Assembly: GCA_032158295.1 (NCBI GenBank)
Contig: JASTWB010000053.1
Location: 1-64,000, forward strand
DNA from: Pycnopodia helianthoides
Lineage: Eukaryota > Echinodermata > Asteroidea > Forcipulatida > Asteriidae
DNA length: 64,000 nucleotides
Direction: 5' to 3'
Part shown: positions 12,579-22,335 of the stretch, one piece after another
Position numbering within the stretch: the stretch's first letter is position 1
Layout: every line of letters starts with the position of its first letter
Made by a program: the position numbers and the translations under genes
Notes under the pieces: generated by a model
The model's input: the letters and a program-made list of their open reading frames with translations, nothing else
The model's database searches: none
Told to the model about the DNA's origin: nothing

Positions 12579-13121
12579 TTAAATGTCAGGTAAATACGGC
12601 AGTTGGCAAACTACAGTAAATTTTCCATAAGTGTCACCCATAAAAATTGGCACACTTTTGTGTTTCCTAAAATTGTAATCTAGCGTTGGACAAAATGTGA
12701 CCTTCACTTGTAAATAGTCATAAAACTGAAGAAGGTGCAGTTGAGTAGCTGATGTTAGGTAGTCAAGTAGGCCTACAATCTCTGCAGCAGGTAGTGTTTT
12801 GATGAGGGATCCATCTGGTTTGTGTAGAGAGATAGTTGCACTGTTATGATAACCCACTGCTATCAGATTGTTGTCAATCACTGCATTACATGATGGCTTA
12901 ATACTTGGTATGAACAGATGGAGGAGATGATAATTCCTGCTGAAGATATTGACTGCTTCATTATCTAGGAGAATGAGCTCACATTCTAAATAAAAGTGAT
13001 TTCGGATAACAATCAATTTAGGTTTGCTCTCTGTAATTTTTGCTGATATTGCATTCAAGCTTTCAATCAACAGGCAACAATTCGGTTTTCTCCGAAGAAA
13101 CTCCTTGGAAAATGAGGATGG
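12579..13121 (-). CDS. Unidentified ORF in the foldback spacer
   Basis: An open frame of about 180 codons with no ATG at its 5' side; the frame stays open upstream of 13,070 to the right arm boundary (FLRRKPNCC...LIESLNAISAK). It is leucine and isoleucine rich with no membrane segment. The stretch AVIDNNLIAVGYHNSATISL looks like a beta-propeller blade (WD40/NHL-like), so it could be an exon captured from a host TRIM-NHL-like gene. That is a guess from pattern only; the frame could also be transposon-encoded. Confidence 0.4.
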   Translation of the reverse strand, partial: PSSFSKEFLRRKPNCCLLIESLNAISAKITESKPKLIVIRNHFYLECELILLDNEAVNIFSRNYHLLHLFIPSIKPSCNAVIDNNLIAVGYHNSATISLHKPDGSLIKTLPAAEIVGLLDYLTSATQLHLLQFYDYLQVKVTFCPTLDYNFRKHKSVPIFMGDTYGKFTVVCQLPYLPDI

Positions 13122-14454
13122 AATGTCATTGAGGGTCGATTACTCCCAGTTCAAACTGACCCACCACCTGGTCCACTGAAACTCATTGAGATCTTTATAT
13201 CAAAATGCAATGTGGGGTGCTACACCAGTAAGTGCACAAGCAAAAAAAACGTGGCATTGACTGCTCTTGGATGTGAGGAGAATGCACAAGTTGTACTCGT
13301 GCTAATTCACCCAAGCTGGACATATTTATGATGACGCACAATACCAAAAGCAAAGGTTAACCCAGAAAGAAATTATTAAAAAGAATTATCGTGATCGGAC
13401 GCTTAGATAAAAAGTGAGGCTTATTGCGAAAAATATTCTAAGTTTTTGTTCTTATTATAATTAGTATAATGGTGACATCTAATGTTCATATTGCAGGCAA
13501 TTATTTGCATGTAAAACAAACCCTGAATTATGCACATCACAATCACTGACAATAAAAACATGGGTCTGGCCACTTCAATTGTAATTATTGGATGCTTAGA
13601 TGCAAATTAACTTCAAAGGGTATAATTATTGTGTAATTCGCAAATTTCACAATATTGCCATGCCAATAAATAATCTAGCAAAATGCTAATAACATTCACA
13701 AACCCTGAACACACTTAATTTGTCAATATTCGATGCTTAGAAAAAAAGCTATAACTGGAAATCAGCTTGTTTTTCAAATGGCGGCAGCTAAATTGCATAT
13801 TATGCAAAGTTAAAGCCCTTCCAATAAATATACTAAGGTGGCCATTTAGTCTGGTGTTCTCGGCTGGGGAAAATATTTTAAATGCAAAGCAGTAAACATA
13901 ATTATTTTGAAAACAGTGGTGGGGCAATCGCTATATTGACTGGACATTTAGTGACTCCAGCTCCAGTCGGTTAGTGATCCTTGCCGCGTGGCGACTGACT
14001 GACTGACTGCGCCTGCACAGCTACAACTACTGCAAAAACAACTGCACTGCATGCTCTGCCAGTGGCTCTTATAAAAGGAGCCCGCAGCTGCTCGCGCGCC
14101 CTCTACGTTGAATAATCTGCGCCATAGCATAAACACATAATAAGGATGATTACTCATTTAAAGTATTTTTCATATGCACAGCGGCACAGTCTGCAGTCCA
14201 TGTGGTGGTAATCTGCAGAACAGTTGTTCAATAGTGAGCGGTCTTACTATTAAATGGGATTCTACATATTCTGGTGGGCTTGCAAGCAGGCTCTGGCGTT
14301 CGGTTGACTGAAGGTCAAGTCTACGTTTCAATAGCGCCCTCTCGTAATCGTATAGTGTTTCACATATATTCGCCAAGCTCGTAAACCGAATCTTTATCCA
14401 TTCGTTTTTAAAAGGTTTGTGGCTACAAGTTGCCCCTTTTAACCCTGCGCTGCA

Positions 14455-15500
14455 CTATGACCTTGAAAAGCGTCCGTCCCGCCCTCGCACAGTCATCTGC
14501 AGTACGGTGTGAAATTGCGCATAACACTAATTTGGCTGCTCACAAACTCTTCTAACATGGTACCATTAGACTCAGAATCGTTCACTCAATCCCAAGAAAA
14601 GAAAAAAAAATCAAAAAAAGTGAAAAATCAATTTTTGTTTAATTTTTTACCCAAATCCATCAAAATCACACCGTTACACTATCGCACTGTTTGCTGCAGT
14701 TACCATGTGAAATTGCGTGTAAAACTATTTTGGCTGCTCACAAACTCTTCTAACATGGTATCATTAGACTCAGAAACGTTCACTGAATCCCCAGAACAAA
14801 AAAAAATGCAAACAAAATGTTCATAGGGGGTAAGCACACTCAGTTGAAACAAAAAAAACCCAAATTTTTGCCCAAATCCATCAAAATCACACCGTTACAG
14901 TATCGCACGGTCCGCTACCGTACGGTGTGAAATTGCGTGTAAAACTATTTTGGCTGCTCAAAAACTCTTCTAACATGGTATCATTAGACTCAGAAACGTT
15001 CACTGAATCCCAAGAACAACAAAAAAAATGAAAAAAAATGTTCATAGGGGGTAAGCACACTCAGTTGAAACAAAAAAACGAATTTTTACCCAAATCCATC
15101 AAAATTACACCGTTACAGTATCGCACGGTCCGCTACCGTACGGTGTGAAATTGCTTGTAAAACTATTTTGGCTGCTCACAAACTCTTCTAACATGGTATC
15201 ATTAGACTCAGAAACGTTCACTGAATCCCCAGAACAACAAAAAAATGAAAAAAAATATTCATAGGGGGTAAGCACACTCAGTTGAAACAAAAAACAAATT
15301 TTTACCCAAATTCATCAAAATTACACCGTTACAGTATCGCACGGTCCGCTACCGTACGGTGTGAAATTGCTTGTAAAACTACTTGGCTGCTCACAAACTC
15401 TTCTAACATGGTATCATTAGACTCAGAAACGTTAACTGAATCCCCAGAAGAAGAAAAAAAATGCAAAACAATGTCCCTGGATGGTAAGCACACTCAGTTG
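14455..15500. repeat. Tandem array, five units of about 190-220 bp
   Basis: Each unit contains the phrase CACAAACTCTTCTAACATGG, then ATTAGACTCAGAAACGTTCA, an A-rich run, and CACACCGTTAC. Unit starts are near 14,541, 14,733, 14,956, 15,174 and 15,387. The array interrupts the right arm of the foldback. Apparent ORFs here are artefacts of the repeat. Confidence 0.75.
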
Positions 15501-16216
15501 CAAAAAAAAAAAAAATGTTACCCAAATTTTTTTTTTTTCATTTTTTTTTTTTTTTTTTGGCACTGCTTTCCAGTGCTTACCAGTCTTCTGAGAAACAAGG
15601 TATCTTATTTACTTGGCCAACCCGAAACCACAACCTGCACCGGGTGTCTGCCGATGTCTGGAACAGTGACAGGATGATTGATTGCCCCCAAGTAACAGCG
15701 GCTAGATCTAAGACCTTGGATCGTGTTTATGGGGTTAGGGATAGCCTCAGGGGAATTCCTTGGGCCTCAGGGGAATTCTATGGGGCTTCGAAATTAAAGG
15801 TGACTGTAGGTCGAAGACTCACCCCAAGCTAAATCTGCTGGTACTAGTGTTATCCGGCTATGGTCCATTGAGGAACTTAAAAAATTTCGCAATTTTTGAC
15901 CGCACCGTTAATGAGTAATCACATTTTTTTTAAAACGGTACAGTCGATGACTGTGCGAGAGTGCAGCGCAGTGTTAAGTAGTCATTAAGTGATCGGGGTC
16001 ACGCTGGACGTTTTGTCAGTTGGACCAAGGCGTGAACCATTTCACGGTGATTGAGTTAATTAAATCAACCTAAAATCTTAACATCAGTGAGAAGCTAGAC
16101 CCCCCCCCCCCCACCACCACCACCACCACCCATCCACCCCCCGTTGCTTAGTGTGATAAACGCTACATTCTCAAGACTGGATGTCATAGCCTATGCCACT
16201 TAATGGAATATTTAAT

Positions 16217-17440
16217 TGTTACAAAAATGGGTAATTGTATGCGCATTTGTTTTACTGAATAAATCTGAACACGGCCTGGTGTTTCTTTATTTACGTATCA
16301 GTTGGAGCCAACGATGCATTTATTAGAACACTGGGGATTTCCGACGTGCTGGAAACTTGAAGTCAGCAGAACGAATGAGTGAAAAATCCAACTACAAAAT
16401 AAGAAAGAACTTGAAATAACTCCTCCGATAAGATGAAGTGTTCAATTCAAACATGGCATCTAAAAGGAATTAATGCGCCACAGCTGCGATTTGTGCAGTG
16501 GACAGAAAACCCCAGAATTCGCGTTTGTGAAAACGCAAAATGACAAACACAGGGCGCGGATTCGCCGGTTCGCTAAAACGCAAAATGCCGAACACCCCGA
16601 ACACCACAGTTCTTGAAAACGCAAATCCGTGAGTGCAGACGATTTGCCGTTTTGGCAATCAGCGTAGATAATAAAGTATACATTTCCAAGACTGAACATT
16701 TTGCAGAAGTTTTAAGGACAACACAAACATTAAGAAAATAAAAAACGAAAATGCCACAAGGAATGATTTTTTTTAAGGATTTGCCACTTCGTGAAAACGC
16801 CGGAGATATGTTTACACTTTTTTATTAATTACCGTGGTTGCTAAATTTATTTTAAATTAACATTTACACATTCCTAAATTCAGCATTGTATCAAGTCAAT
16901 ATTTGTTCATGCACCAAGCATATCTGATTTTAGTTATATAAGCATGCTGAATGATAAAATTACTCTGTTTCAGTCATTAACAAACTACAGTTCACAGAGT
17001 GTGTTGTTTGAAACTCAAACTTGTTACACCACCACTTTTTTCGGCAACCCAAGTTGAATACATGTAAAGTTTCACATCTTAGATAAAATTGTTTTTGTTT
17101 TGATAGTGATCTTTTTGGCAAATAGAATTTAGGAAAGAAACACAGTATGAGCAGAGGCTTGCAAAGAAAGGAAATAGTACAAAACTGCTACACAAAACCT
17201 GCTCACTTACACTTTATCATCAAAATACTAATTCAACGCAGATACATTTGATAATACTCTTATGCACAGAACGTGGTCCGGATTTTATCGAGTAATTATA
17301 TTTTGCCAAAACTCACGATATAAATGCATTTAATATAACAAGGGTAAATATTGACTTGTTGAGCGTGTCTATCAATCAAATGAGTGTGTTACAACAATGG
17401 CCTAATGCAAAGATTTTAAAACGTTCAAACAAAGCAATTA
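16217..17440. other. No gene recognised
   Basis: AT-rich sequence without convincing exons. Around 16,515-16,640 the fragment AAAACGCAAA occurs several times in a loose repeat, which gives rise to two overlapping minus-strand ORFs that I do not believe are genes. Confidence 0.35.
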
Positions 17441-17498
17441 CAAAACCTATAGACCGTAAACATATTTTCCTTAATAAAAAACATTATTTTATAAACCG

Positions 17499-17675
17499 TA
17501 CCCCATCTCCATCCACTTTAGCAGCCCTAATTACAGCACCAAATATGTCGAACTTAGTGCGGTTGAGGCTTGCAATGGTGATGATTTATACCAAAAGCTC
17601 AGAGAATCACACTGGATTCACCAACTGAGGACAGTACAACCCTTTGGTTTTAACATAAACACTTGCTCTAAATAA
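17499..17675 (+). pseudogene. C-terminal tail of a Penelope-like endonuclease protein
   Basis: The frame reads YPISIHFSSPN, KYVELSAVEACN, then LRESHWIHQLRTVQPFGFNI and stops at 17,673-17,675. This is the conserved tail that follows the GIY-YIG nuclease in Penelope-like elements (HFN..., then W...LRT..P.G.N). The upstream nuclease is missing, as in a truncated copy. It lies in a different frame from the longer ORF at 17,356-17,628. Confidence 0.7.
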
Positions 17676-18196
17676 CTTCCCATCACCCCTTCTTTTACTT
17701 ATGCTTGTTTTTTTGTTTTGATATAATATACATACAGCTACCGTAAATAATGTTCGCTCCACTGGCTAAACTTTACCGTTCTTTTTCTCAATAAGTGTTT
17801 TTGGAGATCGACCTGTTCTTTTCCTAAGAACCCCTTCTCTACGCAGACTTGTTCTATAATTACCTCCCTTTCACATTGTTGTACAAACGTTAGTCCTGTT
17901 CCCTATTGTTAACTGCATCATCCCCAATGCAGCTTGCTCTCTAATCATGTCCTTTCATGTTTCCCCCATTACCCGGAATGCAGTTACCTGCTTTATGATC
18001 CTGTAATCCACCCTTTCACTGACCATCATTTTGTCCTCACTGCTTTATTCGAATTGGTCCTTAGCCACCCCACTGTTTTGTAAACTAATAACTTTGATTG
18101 GCTACGTATTCCACCTTTTTGCTGGATACCTTCTCATTGTTCTCTGCTTCCCTTTGTTGCTATAAATGGATTCGTTTTCGTTTGTGCTTGTTTATG

Positions 18197-18240
18197 CCTC
18201 TGACGAAGGTCCGGTTTGGATCCAAGGCTAATGCCATCTC
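18197..18240 (+). ncRNA. Hammerhead-ribozyme-like motif at the Penelope 3' end
   Basis: CTGACGA at 18,200-18,206 matches the hammerhead core (CUGANGA). It is followed by a stem GGTCC-GGTTT-GGATCC. The second core box, expected GAAA, reads CAAGG here. In the inverted copy at 27.4 kb that box is intact as CGAAAGC. The motif is degenerate in this copy. Penelope-like elements are known to carry hammerhead motifs in their terminal repeats. Confidence 0.5.
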
Positions 18241-18259
18241 CCCTACTAATTTTATTTAA

Positions 18260-19050
18260 TTTTATATATCGATTTTTTTGTTTTGCCAAACCATCTATAC
18301 AATGTCAAGAAAGGGAAGGCTATAAGTTTTGAAAAAAAAGTAATGAAATTAACATTGCAAATTAAGTAAGCACGTTTTCCCAGTGTAGTGCACGCTGCTT
18401 TACGCTAGGGCATCGAAAACAATTTAACAGCCAAATGGCATCGCAGGGTTAATGTTTGTGGTAAACATTATATATCGTAATCTAAAGGTAAGAAGAAAAT
18501 GTAAATTCCTCAACTCACAGAAGGCAAAAACTTCATTCAAGCTTTCACCGCATTATGTCAGAAGAAAACTTTAGACAGTTTTCAAACTCCTTCAACTCTC
18601 GAAACTTTTTTTTCTTCTCCAATTGTTTAAATTTTACACTTAGTCTCATTTAAACCCAGTCTCAATTCATGATTAGTTTAACCAATTTGTCACAGGTTAA
18701 CTCTCGTCACTTGTTATCACTTTAAATTTTGAACGGATGCTTACAAGTTCATGAATAATTAGTTTCATGAATAATTATTCATTTCGTGAATAATTTTACT
18801 TACTTGTCTCAGGTTAACTCTCGTCACGCGAGTTACTTACTTTTCATTACTTGAAAACTAGAACATATGCTTATAAATTGTATACAATTGTTCGCTTTCC
18901 TAAGAGGCTCTCGAATTCAGGAATAGTTGATTTCGGATGGTATTTTAGTCCTTTTGCATGAGGCTGAGGGAGGACTTTTCGGGATCTTAGTCTGTTTTTC
19001 CTGATTCCTGTTTTTTATAAGGGTTTCCCTTGCGTGATGCCATCGAACTG
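18260..19050. other. No gene recognised
   Basis: AT-rich spacer. A short local duplication around GGTTAACTCTCGTCAC (18,697 and 18,811) is the only structure I noticed. Confidence 0.35.
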
Positions 19051-19109
19051 TAGTCCACTGTCCGTTTTTAATTAATTAATCAGTACTCCGCCATTTTTTT
19101 TATTTTTTT

Positions 19110-19440
19110 TTATCTCAAATATTACAGGTTCCCCATCTACACCTAGCCAAATAGCATGGTAAATGTCTTGTTACTATCCGGGGTCTTTTTCAACCAAAAA
19201 TCCATCAATAAACTGCTCTCCCGGAATTCCCTGAGGAATTGTCGGCCATTTTTCATCATTTGGGCTAATGGCACACAATAGGTAAATTGAACCATGTGTA
19301 TAAAATATACACATAGACAAAAAAAAACTTTCAAAACATAATTAGTGCTTTTATGTGTTTAATTTATGTAAAAGGGTCCATATGTAAAGGTTTTCGGCCA
19401 TTTGAAAGTGATGAATTACGTCAAATACAAACGGACAGTA
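19110..19440. repeat. Dispersed repeat shared with 52.7-54.4 kb
   Basis: CACCTAGCCAAATAGCATGG and the following 250 bp recur at 52,770-52,960, and the GTAGATCACAG segment near 19,440 recurs at 54,328. The second copy is split by the palindromic foldback at 52,970-54,272, so this copy shows the state before that insertion. Confidence 0.65.
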
Positions 19441-22140
19441 GATCACAGGTCGATGGCTACAACGTGCCCATTTTTTATGGTGTCACGCAGAGTTAAGAAG
19501 AGTTTAAATTGTATTTTGTTTTCGAAATGCCATAACCAAACTTAACATTGCTTAAAAAATTAAGTGTTTTCATATAAACATTTTTTTCTTCAAATCAAAT
19601 GCGACTTAAGTATGTAATCATAAATACCTCAGGGAGTTTTTCCATTCTGATTGGTGGAGAGCATAGCACGTGGGGGTGTTTAAACAGATGATAATGCACG
19701 GCTGGAAGTGTTTAAACACACCTGTGGCGCGCAAGGTTACACGCAGGCGCTAATTTACACGAAACGCAACCAACACATACTGGTATTTAATCTAAAAAAA
19801 ATGTTAGTGTTATGACGCGCGCGTACGCACAACTGTTGAGCGTGGCGTGTATATCCTTTGCGAAACAGGGCTCGAGGACGTGACAGGAAATGAAAGTTAA
19901 AGGAACATTTCATAATTGGTTTTTGCTAACAAAACAGTTGCTGGCGAGTAAGCACTTTATGTAATCCACCATATACATAAACTGACAAACCTGTAGAGGT
20001 TTGAGATCGATCGGCCATCTGGGTCACGAGAAAATAGTGAAAAAACAGATTAGAAATTTGCATGTGTTATACAATGCATGAATAAAACGCTCATGAGCGA
20101 TAAACTCCTATCTGAAATTAGTTTGATTTATTTCTCATCAAATATGGCATTTCAGCCAGAAATATTTCTAGGGATGTTTTCTACTATCATCATCATTAGA
20201 CCGTGTAAGTTTTATGTAAATCTGTGATCAAAAGTATATTTTACAACTACCAATTTTGTAATGTTCCTTTTTACGCTTTTTACAAAAAGGGCATTTATGA
20301 ATGGAAAAAAAAGGGTAGCGACTGTCCTTTATCACACGGCCACGACCCTGCCGGTTTTAAACAGCCGATTAAGACCGCGTCACTAACTTTTTATTCCCTT
20401 ATCTAATTTATGTAAAATGTTATACAAACTTAAACAGGCATACATCACCTACAAATAAAACATAAATTTGCAATATAATAATTCTATACCAGATGCACCT
20501 ACTTGTATACAGATAACTATAAAATATGTTTATGTTATTGGACTACTACAGGTGCTATTCAGTCACTATTAAAGTACAATGTTACACAACGCTTTCTCTC
20601 TCACCATCCCGTCACTCCCTCTCCCCCACTCACTCCTCTTTCCGCGGTTGTGACGTCACAGAAAATGTTTTTATACTTTTTGATGAGTACTTGGTATGGT
20701 ATCCCTCCGACACAAGAAAACAAGAACTTACATTGTCTCACCAGTAACAGCAACTGATGTGACTGAAACCACTGATGTAGCGTCTTGATCACAGATCACA
20801 GGTCGATGGCTACAACGTGCCCATTTTTTTATGGTGTCACGCAGAGTTAAGAAGAGTTTAAGTTGTATTTTGTTTTCGAAATGCCATAACCAAACTTAAC
20901 ATTGCTTAAAAATTTAAGTGTTTTCATATAAACATTTTTTTCTTCAAATCAAATGCGACTTAAGTATGTAATCATAAATACCTCAGGGAGTTTATCCATT
21001 CTGATTGGTGGAGAGCATAGCACGTGGGGGTGTTTAAACAGATGATAATGCACGGCTAGAAGTGTTTAAACACACCTGTGGCGCGCAAGGTTACACGCAG
21101 GCGCTAATTTACACGAAACGCAATCAACACATACTGGTATTTAATCTAAAAAAATGTTAGTGTTATGACGCGCGCGTACGCACAACTGTTGAGCGTGGCG
21201 TGTATATCCTTTGCGAAACAGGGCTCGAGGACGTGACAGGAAATGAAAGTTAAAGGAACATTACAGAATTGGTTTTTGCTAACAAAACAGTTGCTGGCCG
21301 AGTAAGCACTTTATGTAATCCACCATATACATAAACTGACAAACCTGTAGAGGTTTGAGATCGATCGGCCATCTGGGTCACGAGAAAATAGTGAAAAACA
21401 GATTAGAAATTTGCATGTGTTATACAATGCATGAATAAAACGCTCATGAGCGATAAACTCCTATCTGAAATTAGTTTGATTTATTTCTCATCAAATATGG
21501 CATTTCAGCCAGAAATATTTCTAGGGATGTTTTCTACTATCATCATCATTAGACCGTGTAAGTTTTATGTAAATCTGTGATCAAAAGTATATTTTACAAC
21601 TACCAATTCTGTAATGTTCCTTTTTACGCTTTTTACAAAAAGGGCATTTATGAATGGTAATAAAAGGGTAGCGACTGTCCTTTATCACACGGCCACGACC
21701 CTGCCGGTTTTAAACAGCCGATTAAGACCGCGTCACTACATTTTTATTCCCTTATCTAATTTAGGTAAAATGTTATACAAACTTAAACAGGCATACATCA
21801 CCTACAAATAAAACATAAATTTGCAATATAATAATTCTATACCAGATGCACCTACTTGTATACAGATAACTATAAAATATGTTTATGTTATTTGACTACT
21901 ACAGTTGTTATTCAGTCACTATTTTAAAGTACAATGTTACACAACGCTTTCTCTCTCACCATCCCGTCACTCCCTCTCCCCCACTCACTCCTCTTTCCGC
22001 GGTTGTGACGTCACAAAAATGTTTTTATACTTTTTGATGAGTACTTGGTATGGTATCCCTCCGACACAAGAAAACTAGAACTTACATTGTCTCACCAGTA
22101 ACAGTAACTGATGTGACTGAAACCACTGATGTAGCGTCTT
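19441..22140. repeat. 1.35 kb tandem duplication abutting the receptor stop codon
   Basis: Unit A is 19,441-20,786 and unit B 20,794-22,140. They are near-identical along their whole length; I noticed a few dozen substitutions and short indels at most. Both contain a palindromic TGACGTCA near the end and finish in TGATGTAGCGTCTT. Unit B ends on the first bases of the minus-strand stop codon of the receptor gene, so the unit holds the receptor 3' flank or UTR. ORFs inside are short and not credible. Confidence 0.8.
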
Positions 22141-22335
22141 AGTCTACACTAATGTGTTCATTCTGTTCAATATGTACCAGAAGTGAACGGTTTCCGTCGT
22201 CCAGATAAACATGGCTATCTTGCTCCCTCCTGCAGCGTCTTCGGCACCATCTGTACATCTGCGCCACGAAATTGCACTTGCAAGCAAAGCATCCATGTCT
22301 CAAAAGAGCCTTGATGCCAGTCAAAATTGAACTAA
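22139..22335 (-). CDS. Receptor last exon, cytoplasmic tail
   Basis: The open frame extends to 22,429, but an excellent acceptor (TTTTTATTGTATTTTAG) lies inside it at 22,336. Starting at 22,335, the exon completes the T left by the previous exon and reads FSSILTGIKALLRHGCFACK, then a basic WCRRRCRR cluster, and stops at 22,139-22,141. No other acceptor in this interval gives the right phase. Confidence 0.75.

Larger units (their letters stand above)
8240..16216. mobile_element. Large foldback element, about 8 kb
   Basis: The left arm (about 8,240-9,515) is repeated in reverse complement in the right arm (about 13,106-16,216). Matching landmarks: 8,258-8,480 with 15,970-16,200; 8,500-9,000 with 13,700-14,440; 9,300-9,510 with 13,110-13,340. 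The right arm is longer because a tandem array (14,455-15,500) and shorter insertions interrupt it. Arm identity is good but imperfect, so this is an old natural inverted repeat and not a cloning artefact. The spacer holds a Jockey-like RT remnant and an unidentified ORF. No transposase was found; the superfamily is unknown. Confidence 0.75.
17440..18245 (+). mobile_element. Penelope-like element 3' end, plus-strand copy
   Basis: The coding tail is followed by a pyrimidine-rich 3' UTR ending near 18,245 at the hammerhead-like motif. The same sequence occurs in reverse orientation at 27,374-27,870. The match covers the protein tail, the CACACTGGATTCACCAACT segment, the TAATTACCTCCCTTTCACAT segment and the terminus. 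Confidence 0.75.

Noticed and set aside
14509..15290. ORFs with repeated LLTNSSNMVSLDSE blocks
   Set aside because: Read-through of the 190-220 bp tandem array; copies shift frame and end in A-runs.
14455..15500. Possible CRISPR-like array
   Set aside because: The repeat covers almost the whole unit with no unique spacers, and the sequence is eukaryotic.
20503..20792. Overlapping ORFs in the tandem duplication
   Set aside because: Short, overlapping on both strands, and not conserved in frame between the two near-identical units.
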